Of a stretch of 11,382 bases of DNA, positions 1 through 6,229 are shown piece by piece (within the stretch, counting starts at the first letter, position 1; each line of letters opens with the position of its first letter). The stretch is from an uncultured Lachnospiraceae bacterium (GTDB taxonomy: Bacteria; Bacillota; Clostridia; Lachnospirales; Lachnospiraceae), in contig CACXFD010000009.1 in assembly GCA_902766845.1 (NCBI GenBank), positions 1 to 11,382 on the forward strand, given 5' to 3'. Below the pieces are notes generated by a model that was given only the letters and a program-made list of their open reading frames with translations, was not told the DNA's origin and searched no databases. Made by a program: the position numbers and the translations under genes.

Positions 1-371
1 AACTCGCCGCCGATGATCTTGCGCTTCTGCTCCGGATCCGTCACGCCGGCCAGCTTGTCCAGGAAGCGGTCCACCGCGTCCACATAGATCAGCTGGGCGT
101 CCATCTCATCCCGGAAGACACGGATCACCTGTTCCGGCTCTCCCTTGCGCAGCAGGCCGTGGTTCACATGCACGCAGACCAGCTGCTTGCCGACGGCCTT
201 GATCAGCAGGGCGGCCACGACCGACGAATCCACGCCGCCCGACAGGGCCAGCAGGACCTTTTTGTCCCCGATCTGCTCCCGCAGATCCGCGATCTGTTTC
301 TCCACATACGCCTGTGCCAGTTCCGGCGTATCGATACGATGCATGTTTTCGGGTCTTACGAGTTCAGCCAC
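1..371 (-). CDS. guaA: GMP synthase ATP-pyrophosphatase part, 5' portion (cut by window edge)
   Basis: The product catalyses amination of XMP to GMP at the expense of ATP, in cytoplasmic purine synthesis. Only the first 123 codons are inside the window. The P-loop SGGVDSS of N-type ATP pyrophosphatases is at residues 44-50. It is followed by VNHGLLRKGE (about 69-78), the counterpart of VDNGLLR in classical GuaA, and by DRFLDKLAGV and DPEQKRKIIGG (about 101-122), which are characteristic of GMP synthase. The start is the GTG at 371-369: AAGGGAG lies 8 bases upstream, and an in-frame TGA at 377-375 rules out any longer N-terminus. The usual bacterial enzyme carries a glutamine amidotransferase domain of roughly 200 residues before this part, and it is absent here. 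The family call is firm. Whether a separate glutaminase subunit exists elsewhere, or free ammonia is used, cannot be seen. Confidence 0.93.
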   Translation of the reverse strand, partial: MAELVRPENMHRIDTPELAQAYVEKQIADLREQIGDKKVLLALSGGVDSSVVAALLIKAVGKQLVCVHVNHGLLRKGEPEQVIRVFRDEMDAQLIYVDAVDRFLDKLAGVTDPEQKRKIIGGE

Positions 372-379
372 GAATCATT

Positions 380-386
380 CTCCCTT
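380..386 (-). promoter_or_regulatory. Ribosome binding site that fixes the guaA GTG start
   Basis: On the minus strand AAGGGAG precedes the GTG at 371-369 by 8 bases. The nearer ATG at 378-376 is out of frame and reaches a stop after four codons. The next in-frame ATG is codon 10 and has no comparable site in front of it. This spacing and the TGA two codons upstream make GTG the best start. Confidence 0.75.
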
Positions 387-458
387 CCTTACAGACAGTT
401 GCTTCGGTCTTGGCGCCGCTCTCCCGCTTTCCCGGGGCGCGGCGCCGCATGATGCTTT

Positions 459-467
459 ATCATAGCA
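459..467 (-). promoter_or_regulatory. Probable sigma-A promoter of guaA with extended -10
   Basis: Reading the minus strand, TGCTATGAT gives an extended -10 (TGn plus TATGAT, five of six matches to TATAAT). The hexamer 17 bases upstream is a poor -35, as is common for extended -10 promoters; a TTGGCA lies closer, at 11-base spacing. The site is downstream of the lipoprotein terminator and leaves a leader of roughly 80 bases before guaA. That leader contains two copies of the self-complementary GGCGCC, which could pair. I recognise no riboswitch in it. Confidence 0.5.
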
Positions 468-571
468 GAAATCAGTGCCAAGCGCCAGTCTTTTTTGATG
501 TCTGGGCGATCTGCCCGCCCCGTGCGGATACGGCCAGCCTGTCTGCCGGCGGAAAAGCCGCGCGCCGGCTG

Positions 572-605
572 AAAAAAGAACGGCCGCGCTGCGCACGGCC
601 GTTCT
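572..605 (-). terminator. Rho-independent terminator after the lipoprotein gene
   Basis: On the minus strand a perfect 10-bp stem, AGAACGGCCG pairing with CGGCCGTTCT (596-605 and 577-586), encloses a 9-base loop and is followed directly by a run of T residues (577-572). It lies 17 bases past the TAA of the lipoprotein gene, the expected place for its terminator, and it separates that gene from guaA. Confidence 0.9.
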
Positions 606-621
606 ACGGTTCGATGATGAT

Positions 622-1362
622 TTACTTCGCGGGCGTCACGCTCGTGATGTGCGGGTTGGCGCCTTCATACCAGTACAGGAAGCCTTCCAGGTCCACCTTG
701 TCGCCGACCTTGAGGTTCTCCACGGCCTTGTAGACGTCCGTGTCCTGGCCGGTCAGGTAGAACTCCACGCAGCAGTCCAGCGTCTTGCCGTCCTTGGAGA
801 CCTTGAAGTACAGGTCATCCGACTTTTCGGTCGGGTTCTTGTACGCGAAGGCCGCGCCGGTCTCGTCATACGCTTCCACGGTCATGCCCTTGAAGGACAC
901 GAACTGGTTCTGCTTCTTGACCAGGTCTTCCGTGCCCAGCAGCGCAGTCACGTCCTGCGCGGGCGCCACATAATTCCCGTCCTCGAGCTCAATGTTCGCG
1001 TCCACGACCTCCGCCTCGCCGGACCACACGGACTTGTAGCCGGTGACTTTTATCTTCTGGCCGGGGACCAGCTTGTCATACAGCTCCTTGGTGCAGGGGA
1101 TGTTATACAGGAAATACGCGCCGTCCTTATCCTGGGTGTACAGGGTGGCCTTGTCATCCCACCAGGACTGCTTCGCCTGCACGTACGTCTCGATGACGAC
1201 GGCGGGCTGGTTGTCTTCCTTGACCTCGAGCGCGGCGTACTCATCATACGTCATCACGCCCTCTCCCTTGGTGTCCGCCTCGGTCTCCGCCGGCTTCTTC
1301 TGGCAGCCGAACAGGGACAGGACCATCAGGACGGACAGAGCGATCGCAATGATCTTCTTCAT
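622..1362 (-). CDS. Lipoprotein with two OB-fold-like halves, function unknown
   Basis: This 246-residue protein is exported and probably lipid-anchored. MKKIIAIA and a hydrophobic core lead to the lipobox LFGC, with the lipidated cysteine at residue 20, followed by a charged linker rich in Glu and Lys (21-50). Two halves resemble each other. Residues about 53-130 end in VPGQKIKVTGYKSVWSGEAE, and about 150-246 end in KVGDKVDLEGFLYWYEGANP. Each has the 'G-Q/D-K-hydrophobic-V-x-G' strand pattern seen in OB-folds of bacterial cell-surface and stress proteins. No catalytic motif is visible. The start at 1362 is chosen because GAGGAG lies 5 bases upstream and it gives a compact signal peptide; an ATG six codons further upstream has no ribosome site. 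The gene has its own promoter and terminator and appears monocistronic. The lipoprotein call is firm, the OB-fold reading is an inference from pattern, and the ligand is unknown. Confidence 0.88.
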   Translation of the reverse strand: MKKIIAIALSVLMVLSLFGCQKKPAETEADTKGEGVMTYDEYAALEVKEDNQPAVVIETYVQAKQSWWDDKATLYTQDKDGAYFLYNIPCTKELYDKLVPGQKIKVTGYKSVWSGEAEVVDANIELEDGNYVAPAQDVTALLGTEDLVKKQNQFVSFKGMTVEAYDETGAAFAYKNPTEKSDDLYFKVSKDGKTLDCCVEFYLTGQDTDVYKAVENLKVGDKVDLEGFLYWYEGANPHITSVTPAK

Positions 1363-1517
1363 GTCTTCTCCTCTTTTCATATGGTGTGTGTTGACAGATG
1401 CACCGCGAAAGCACTGCACCGGCTCCGTGAAAAGCTGCACGGAACGGCAATGCACCCGCGGCATGACCGCCTGCGGCGGCCGGCCGGTGTGCGAACAGCC
1501 CGCATCCGGGTTACCAA
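1363..1517 (-). other. Untranslated leader of the lipoprotein gene with repeated TGCAC motif
   Basis: If the promoter at 1524-1552 is used, the transcript has a leader of about 155 bases. On the plus strand the motif TGCAC occurs four times within 58 bases (1399, 1415, 1436 and 1451). A 6-bp stem, TCCGTG at 1424-1429 with CACGGA at 1438-1443, lies between them. Neighbouring GC-rich stretches (CGGCCGGCCG type) could also pair. It matches no riboswitch or leader class that I recognise. Confidence 0.35.
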
Positions 1518-1523
1518 CTTTGT

Positions 1524-1552
1524 ATTATAACGCGTTTTGGCCCGAATGAAAA
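1524..1552 (-). promoter_or_regulatory. Sigma-A-type promoter of the lipoprotein gene
   Basis: On the minus strand there is a -35 of TTTTCA (1552-1547; four of six matches to TTGACA), a 17-base spacer and a perfect -10 of TATAAT (1529-1524). It sits in a short AT-rich patch in otherwise GC-rich DNA, in the gap between the binding-protein gene and the lipoprotein gene. This indicates that the lipoprotein is transcribed separately from the sugar operon. Confidence 0.75.
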
Positions 1553-1559
1553 GGTTTTT

Positions 1560-1595
1560 TGCGGTTTTTCAGCTGCTTCTGTTTCAGGAACCGCA
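1560..1595 (-). terminator. Weak hairpin after the sugar operon, possible terminator
   Basis: A 7-bp inverted repeat (TGCGGTT at 1560-1566, AACCGCA at 1589-1595) lies just past the stop of the binding-protein gene. Read on the minus strand, the second arm is followed by six A residues and only then by TTTT, so it lacks the immediate U-tract of a good intrinsic terminator. It may still slow or end transcription at the close of the operon. Confidence 0.3.
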
Positions 1596-1602
1596 GCCCG
1601 CA

Positions 1603-3246
1603 TCAGGCGCCGCGCTTTTCCCGGCGCTTCTCGTGCAGGTACCAGCAGCCGATGCCGGCCCACGCCAGCGCCAGCGCCGCGAGCAGCAGCACGGCCGTGC
1701 GCGGCAGCGGACCCAGGTCCGCCTTGCCCCCGGCCGATACGCCGCCGTGCGAATCGAGGCGGTACAGGGCCGTCACATCGGAGAACAGCTTATCCAGATA
1801 CGCGTCGTCCACGGTCTCCTGACGGCGCACGGACTTGGTCACGTTCTCGATCATCTGGCCGGCCGCGTCGCGCAGCGACGCGGACCCGTTGTAGACCGGG
1901 GTGACGAACGTATCCGCCGTGTGGTCGAGCAGGAGCTGCGTCGCCTCGATCTTGACGCTGTAATGCTCGTTGTTGTCCTCACCGGCGCGGGACAGGTAAT
2001 CCAGATACTGCGGGTCTTCGCGCGCCGGCACCGTGACCGGCACGTAGCCCTCCGTCTCGGCATAAGCCGTCTGCACACTGTTCGAGAGCAGGTACTGTGT
2101 GAACAGCCAGGACCAGAGGACCTCCTGCGGATCCGCCTTGTTGAACAGGCAGATCGACGGGCCCTGCGAGATCATCTGCGGATGCTCCGGATCCGCCTGC
2201 GGCACCGGCCGCACGGCCGTCCGGAAGCGCACGAGCTTATCCTCGCTGATGTCCAGCAACGGCGCGTCCGACCCCATCCAGGTGGAGCCGGCCGTCGAAT
2301 CGACCGCAAACACGCATTGACCGGCGTTCAGGAAATTGGCCGGATAACCGGTGATCGAGAAGGTCGAGAACGCGCGGGCCTTCACATGACCGGCGATCTC
2401 CTTCAAAAGGCGGCGCGTGGTATCGTTGAAGATCCGGATCTCCCCGTCCGCGGTCGAATAGCCCGCGTCCAGCTGGCGCAGCATCTGGATCATCATATTG
2501 TCCGTGGACTTATAGATGAACGGGAACATGACCTTCTGGCCGTTCAGCCGGTAGACGCCGTCCGCGTCGCGTTCCGCGGCCGCTTCCGCAACCTCCCAGA
2601 TGAAGTCCCAGGTCAGCACGTCGGGGACCTCATATCCGAGGGCCTCCACGAAGTCCTGATTGATGTAGCAGGCTTCGGTGGAGCGCATGAACGGCACCGC
2701 GAACAGCTGCCCGTCCAGATAACATTCCGAGAGGAATTCCGGACGGATCCCGTCCTTGCCGGCTCCCTCGAACCGGAGCTGTGAACCGCCGAGGCCGTAG
2801 CGCTCATCCGCCAGCAGCCCGTCCAGCGGGGCCACCACGTTGGTCCCGGTCCGGTACGTCGCGATGTGGTCCGGATAGGTGATGCAAATGTTCGGCGTCG
2901 TATTGGTCGCGATGTTCGTGATCACATCGTTGTAGATCTTGCCGTAATCCGTGTACAGGCGCAGATTCACGTGCACGTTCGGATACAGCGCCTCGAACTC
3001 CTCGATGGCCTTCTGGTAGATGGCCGTCTGGCTCTTGTTCGTATCGTTCTTGGCCCAGAAGGTCAGTTCAAAGGTCCGGCTCTCATCCGCCGCTTCGGGA
3101 ACGGCGAATTCCGGCAGGCCGCGTGAGCCGTGGCAGCCGGCGCACAGGAACAGGACGGCGGCCAGCAGCAGCGCCGCGGGGAGCGCGCGCCAAAGAGCCC
3201 GTACAGCCGGACGCCCGGTCGTTTTGTCAGGCAGGAACCGTCTCAT
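1603..3246 (-). CDS. Extracellular sugar-binding lipoprotein of a CUT1 ABC importer
   Basis: This 547-residue protein should capture a sugar or oligosaccharide outside the membrane and deliver it to the adjacent permeases. A basic N-terminus and hydrophobic helix (about 20-37) end in FLCAGC, with probable lipidation at Cys38, although the -3 residue is Cys rather than Leu. The mature part follows the family 1 solute-binding pattern: FELTFWAKND (strand 1), AIEEFEALYPNVHVNL, PNICITYPDHIATY, a DGQLFAVPF motif, and later FLNAGQCVFAVDSTAG and SQGPSICLFNKA. The C-terminus is unusual: hydrophobic AVLLLAALALAWAGIGCWYL followed by HEKRREKRGA looks like a membrane helix with a basic cytoplasmic end. 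The family's usual length is 420-450 residues. The start overlaps the permease stop in ATGA, with AGGAGG about 9 bases upstream. It is the last gene of the operon, whereas binding proteins more often come first. The sugar is not determinable. Confidence 0.9.
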   Translation of the reverse strand: MRRFLPDKTTGRPAVRALWRALPAALLLAAVLFLCAGCHGSRGLPEFAVPEAADESRTFELTFWAKNDTNKSQTAIYQKAIEEFEALYPNVHVNLRLYTDYGKIYNDVITNIATNTTPNICITYPDHIATYRTGTNVVAPLDGLLADERYGLGGSQLRFEGAGKDGIRPEFLSECYLDGQLFAVPFMRSTEACYINQDFVEALGYEVPDVLTWDFIWEVAEAAAERDADGVYRLNGQKVMFPFIYKSTDNMMIQMLRQLDAGYSTADGEIRIFNDTTRRLLKEIAGHVKARAFSTFSITGYPANFLNAGQCVFAVDSTAGSTWMGSDAPLLDISEDKLVRFRTAVRPVPQADPEHPQMISQGPSICLFNKADPQEVLWSWLFTQYLLSNSVQTAYAETEGYVPVTVPAREDPQYLDYLSRAGEDNNEHYSVKIEATQLLLDHTADTFVTPVYNGSASLRDAAGQMIENVTKSVRRQETVDDAYLDKLFSDVTALYRLDSHGGVSAGGKADLGPLPRTAVLLLAALALAWAGIGCWYLHEKRREKRGA

Positions 3247-4115
3247 CCCTTGGTCCCTCCTCTCGACACGCCTTCCATGATCTTCTTATGGAACAGCAAA
3301 AACAGCACGATCAGCGGGAACGACACGACCACGACGGCCGCCATCATGGCCGGGATGTTCTCCCGCCCGAAGCCGTTCTCGCGGATCTCCTGGATGCCGT
3401 TCGAGACCAAAAACCGCGTCGGCTCGTCCGTGATCAGGCGCGGCCAGACGTAGGAGTTCCAGCACTCGATGACTTTCAGGATCGTGATCGTCACGATGGT
3501 CGGGCTGCAGATCGGCAGCATGACCTTCCACAGGTACTTGAAATCGCTCGTGCCGTCCACCTTGGCGGCCTTGTAGAGCTCTTCGGGGATCTGCTCGAAA
3601 TTCTCCTTCAGCAGGTAGATGTAGAAAACCGATGTCACCGACGGCAGGATCAGGCCCAGGAACGTGTTGCGCAGGCCCCAGTCCGTGATCGTGACGAAAT
3701 TCGTGATGATCACGAGCTCGTTCGGGATCATCATCAGCGACAGCAGGAACGTGAACGTGGCATCCTTCCCGGGGAAGGACAGCCGCGCGAACGCATAAGC
3801 CGCGAGCACGATGACCAGCAGCATCAGGCCGGTCGTCAGCACGGTAAAGACGGCCGTGTTCAGGAAATACCGCCCCAGCGGCACCGCCGTGAACGCGTCC
3901 GCGTAGTTCTGCATCGTCGGGGCCAGCGTGAACAGCCGCGGCACATACTCCGCGTTGTAGGCGCTGTAGCTCTTGACCGACGTTAAGATCATCCAGTAAA
4001 ACGGAAACAGCACGATCAGCGCCCACAGGGCCAGCAGGACATAGGTCACCGCGGACCGTATCCTCTCCCGCCGGCGCGCCGCCTGCTCGATCCGATCAAA
4101 ATCTTCCCGTTCCAT
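3243..4115 (-). CDS. CUT1 sugar ABC importer permease, MalG type
   Basis: This 290-residue integral membrane protein forms half of the translocation channel. Six hydrophobic stretches are visible: about 22-45, 84-110, 119-140, 151-170, 203-220 and 256-276. The cytoplasmic EAA loop that docks on the ATPase is EELYKAAKVDGTSDFKYLWKV, about residues 178-198, followed by LPICSP. The N-terminus is charged and cytoplasmic (MEREDFDRIEQAARRRER), and the FPFYWMILTSVK segment after the first helix is typical of MalG-like subunits. AAAGGAG lies about 5 bases before the ATG. The gene starts 11 bp after the MalF-type gene and shares an ATGA overlap with the binding-protein gene, which suggests translational coupling. 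It should work with the partner permease and the ATPase of the same operon. The substrate cannot be read from the sequence. Confidence 0.93.
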   Translation of the reverse strand: MEREDFDRIEQAARRRERIRSAVTYVLLALWALIVLFPFYWMILTSVKSYSAYNAEYVPRLFTLAPTMQNYADAFTAVPLGRYFLNTAVFTVLTTGLMLLVIVLAAYAFARLSFPGKDATFTFLLSLMMIPNELVIITNFVTITDWGLRNTFLGLILPSVTSVFYIYLLKENFEQIPEELYKAAKVDGTSDFKYLWKVMLPICSPTIVTITILKVIECWNSYVWPRLITDEPTRFLVSNGIQEIRENGFGRENIPAMMAAVVVVSFPLIVLFLLFHKKIMEGVSRGGTKG

Positions 4116-4126
4116 CGGCGCTCCTT

Positions 4127-5020
4127 TCAGGCGTGATATACGCTGCGTTTGCTGACCAGCAGGTTGATGCAGGTGATCGTCATCACGATCGCGAACAGGA
4201 TCAGGGCCGCGGCCGCCGCGTAGGACGGGAAGCCGCCGCTGTCCCCGTAGAGCATGTCATAGACATAGCCGACGATCGTGTTCATGCCCGCCGCGTTCAG
4301 GTCCGTGCCGAAGATGGCGACCTCGTCGCTGTAGGCTTTGAACGCGCCGATAAAGCCCGTGATGACCAGGTAAAAGAGCATCGGGGAGATCATCGGCAGC
4401 GTGATCTTCGTAAAGATACGGAACTTGGACGTGCCGTCCACGCGCGCCGCGCGGTAGTAATCCTCGTTCACGGACGCGAGCGCGTTCGTCAGGATCAGGA
4501 TCTTGAACGGCAGGACGATCCAGACCGTGTACAGGCACATGACCAGGATCTTGGCCCAGTACGGACCCTCGATGAAATCGACCGGGCTCAGGCCGAAGAC
4601 CGAAAGCAGCACGTTCACGAGGCCGTCCGAATACGGCGTCTTCTGAAACAGGATCATGAAGACGAGGCCCACGGCCAGCGTGTTGGTCACGTACGGCAGG
4701 AAAAAGATCGTCTGGAACAGCTCGCGCAGCCGGCCGATCGAATGCAGGCCGAGCGAGATCAGCAGCGCCAGTCCGGTCGAGAGCGGCACCGTGATGATCA
4801 CGATGATGAACGTATTCTTCACGGCCTGCAGGAAATACGGATCGTGCAGGACGTAGGCGTAGTTGTACAGGCCCACCCCGTAATAGCTCTGGGACGCGGA
4901 ATTGTAGCCCTCTTCCACCGAATAGACGAGAACGTCCAGCAGCGGATAGACGAGGAAGACGCCCAGGAACAGCAGCGCGGGCAGCAGGTACAGCCAGGGC
5001 CGCAGGGCTCGCTTATTCAT
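4127..5020 (-). CDS. CUT1 sugar ABC importer permease, MalF type
   Basis: This 297-residue membrane subunit pairs with the MalG-type protein. It begins MNKRALRPWLYLLPALLF, the standard start of UgpA/MalF-like permeases that lack the long periplasmic insert of enterobacterial MalF. About six helices are visible: 10-33, 68-91, 104-126, 155-177, 210-228 and 267-290. The EAA loop is EDYYRAARVDGTSKFRIFTK, about residues 186-205, followed by ITLPMISP. A start at 5098 would be possible by frame alone, but it adds 26 arginine-rich residues inside the ATPase gene. The ATG at 5020 has GAGGAG 7 bases upstream and overlaps the ATPase stop by 8 bp, so it is preferred. Between the EAA loop and the last helix, the stretch GTDLNAAGMNTIVGYVYDML is usual for this family. 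Confidence 0.93.
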   Translation of the reverse strand: MNKRALRPWLYLLPALLFLGVFLVYPLLDVLVYSVEEGYNSASQSYYGVGLYNYAYVLHDPYFLQAVKNTFIIVIITVPLSTGLALLISLGLHSIGRLRELFQTIFFLPYVTNTLAVGLVFMILFQKTPYSDGLVNVLLSVFGLSPVDFIEGPYWAKILVMCLYTVWIVLPFKILILTNALASVNEDYYRAARVDGTSKFRIFTKITLPMISPMLFYLVITGFIGAFKAYSDEVAIFGTDLNAAGMNTIVGYVYDMLYGDSGGFPSYAAAAALILFAIVMTITCINLLVSKRSVYHA

Positions 5021-6128
5021 GGCCGGTCTCCTCTCCGAACGGGATCCTCTCCCCGGTCTCCGGATCGAACAGGTGCGTCTTTTCGGGACGCAGCGCAAAG
5101 CTCACCGTGGGCGCGTAGGCGTCCACCCTGGTCCCGCTGGGCACGATCGTGCGGATCTCTTCTCTGACGAAATCCGGATGCGTCGCGACGACGCTGGTAT
5201 CCCGGCCCATCGTCTCCACCGCGCGCCGGCCGCAGACGAGCGGACCGTCTTCGCACGGGATGAAGCCTTCGGGGCGGATGGCCGCCGTGACGTCCCCGTC
5301 CGGCACGCCCGGCACGTCCAGCACGGCCGCACCGCCGATGTACAGCTTTCCGCCTTCCGCGCGGGCGCGGAACACGTTGATCGGGGGCGTTCCGAGGAAC
5401 GAAGCCACGAACAGGTTCACGGGCTTGTCATAGACCTCCTGCGGCCAGCCGATCTGCTGCACGACGCCCTGCTTCATCACGATGATCCAGTCCGAGATGC
5501 TCATGGCCTCTTCCTGGTCGTGCGTGACGAAGACCGTGGTGACGCCGGTCTCGCGCTGGATGCGGCGGATCTCCTCGCGGGTCTGCAGGCGCAGGCGCGC
5601 GTCCAGATTGGAGAGCGGTTCATCCAGCAGCAGGACCCGCGGCTCCTTCACCAGGGCCCGCGCGATGGCCACGCGCTGCTGCTGCCCGCCCGACAGTTCC
5701 TTCGGACGGCGCTCCAGCAGCTCGCCGATCTGCACGAGGTCCGCGGCCTTCTTCGCGCGCTCCTTCATCTGCTCTCTGGTCAGCTTATCCTTGCCCTTGA
5801 AGTTCTCGAGCGGGAACATGATGTTCTGCTCCACGGTCAGGTGCGGGTACAGCGCATAGCTCTGGAACACCATGCCGACGCCGCGGTTCTCGGGAGGCAG
5901 GTCCGTCACGTCGTCCTCGCCGAAAAAGATCCGGCCGCTCGTGGGCTTCTCGAGCCCGCAGATCATGTTCAGGGTCGTGCTCTTGCCGCAGCCCGACGGG
6001 CCCAGAAGGCCGATCAGCTTCCCGTCCGGGATCTCGAACGTGAAGTGATCCACGGCCACGACGTCTTCCTTGATCTTCTTATTCTGGTTCGGATACCGCT
6101 TCGTCAGCTCCTGCAGTACGATCTTCAT
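5013..6128 (-). CDS. Sugar ABC importer ATPase, MalK/MsmK/UgpC type
   Basis: This 371-residue cytoplasmic ATPase powers the importer. All motifs are intact: Walker A GPSGCGKST (43-51), Q-loop Gln89 in MVFQSYALYPHL, signature LSGGQQQR (145-152), Walker B VLLLDE (165-170), D-loop SNLDARLR, and switch His203 in VFVTHDQEEAM. The C-terminal part (about 235-371) is the TOBE/OB-type regulatory region of MalK-like proteins; GTPPINVF and AAIRPEGF are recognisable anchors. An oddity is a short basic insertion near the N-terminus, NQNKKIKEDVV (about 14-24), before the first strand. The start has GAGGAG 7 bases upstream. It follows hypA after a 101-bp repetitive spacer and overlaps the permease gene by 8 bp. 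In many Firmicutes a single unlinked MsmK serves several importers. Here the operon carries its own ATPase. Confidence 0.95.
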   Translation of the reverse strand: MKIVLQELTKRYPNQNKKIKEDVVAVDHFTFEIPDGKLIGLLGPSGCGKSTTLNMICGLEKPTSGRIFFGEDDVTDLPPENRGVGMVFQSYALYPHLTVEQNIMFPLENFKGKDKLTREQMKERAKKAADLVQIGELLERRPKELSGGQQQRVAIARALVKEPRVLLLDEPLSNLDARLRLQTREEIRRIQRETGVTTVFVTHDQEEAMSISDWIIVMKQGVVQQIGWPQEVYDKPVNLFVASFLGTPPINVFRARAEGGKLYIGGAAVLDVPGVPDGDVTAAIRPEGFIPCEDGPLVCGRRAVETMGRDTSVVATHPDFVREEIRTIVPSGTRVDAYAPTVSFALRPEKTHLFDPETGERIPFGEETGHE

Positions 6129-6129
6129 C

Positions 6130-6229
6130 TCTGATCTCCTCGGTCTGTTCGATTCCTTCGGTCTGTCTGTTCTCTTCTGTCTGTCCGGTTTGCTTCAGTC
6201 TGTCCAGGCCTTCCGTCTGCCCGGCTGGC
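6130..6229 (-). repeat. Degenerate CAGAC-GAAG repeats in the hypA-ATPase spacer
   Basis: On the minus strand the spacer is built of imperfect units such as GGGCAGACGGAAGG, GGACAGACTGAAGC, GGACAGACAGAAGA and AACAGACCGAAGG, with two or three further partial units ending next to the ATPase ribosome site. Read in the frame that stays open, they give repeated QTEG/QTEE units. No promoter or terminator is evident in it. Its origin is probably local duplication, and its composition differs from that of the flanking genes. Confidence 0.6.

Larger units (their letters stand above)
372..621. other. Intergenic region between the lipoprotein gene and guaA
   Basis: This 250-base gap holds the terminator of the lipoprotein gene (572-605), a second GC-rich inverted repeat just beyond it (GCCGGCG at 545-551 against CGCCGGC at 563-569, loop 11), the guaA promoter (459-467) and the guaA leader. 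Open frames across it look like arginine- and proline-rich compositional artefacts, and I see no supported gene in it. Confidence 0.6.

Noticed and set aside
545..569. GC inverted repeat next to the lipoprotein terminator as a second terminator
   Set aside because: It has a 7-bp stem with an 11-base loop but no T-run on the minus strand. Only the hairpin at 572-605 has the full terminator form.
375..596. A 73-codon minus-strand frame in the gap before guaA
   Set aside because: It overlaps the terminator, the promoter and the guaA leader, and its product is Arg/Ala/Pro-rich without any recognisable feature.
1363..1464. N-terminal extension of the lipoprotein gene to an ATG at 1464
   Set aside because: It would place 34 polar residues before a normal lipoprotein signal peptide, and the ribosome site clearly belongs to the ATG at 1362.
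5021..5098. Start of the MalF-type permease at 5098
   Set aside because: It adds 26 Arg-rich residues coded inside the ATPase gene, while the ATG at 5020 has a well-spaced GAGGAG and gives the standard family N-terminus.
4133..6134. Long plus-strand frames opposite the MalF-type and ATPase genes (344 and 371 codons)
   Set aside because: They are compositional mirrors of well-supported minus-strand genes, with arginine/aspartate/glutamine-rich products, no motif and no ribosome site of their own.
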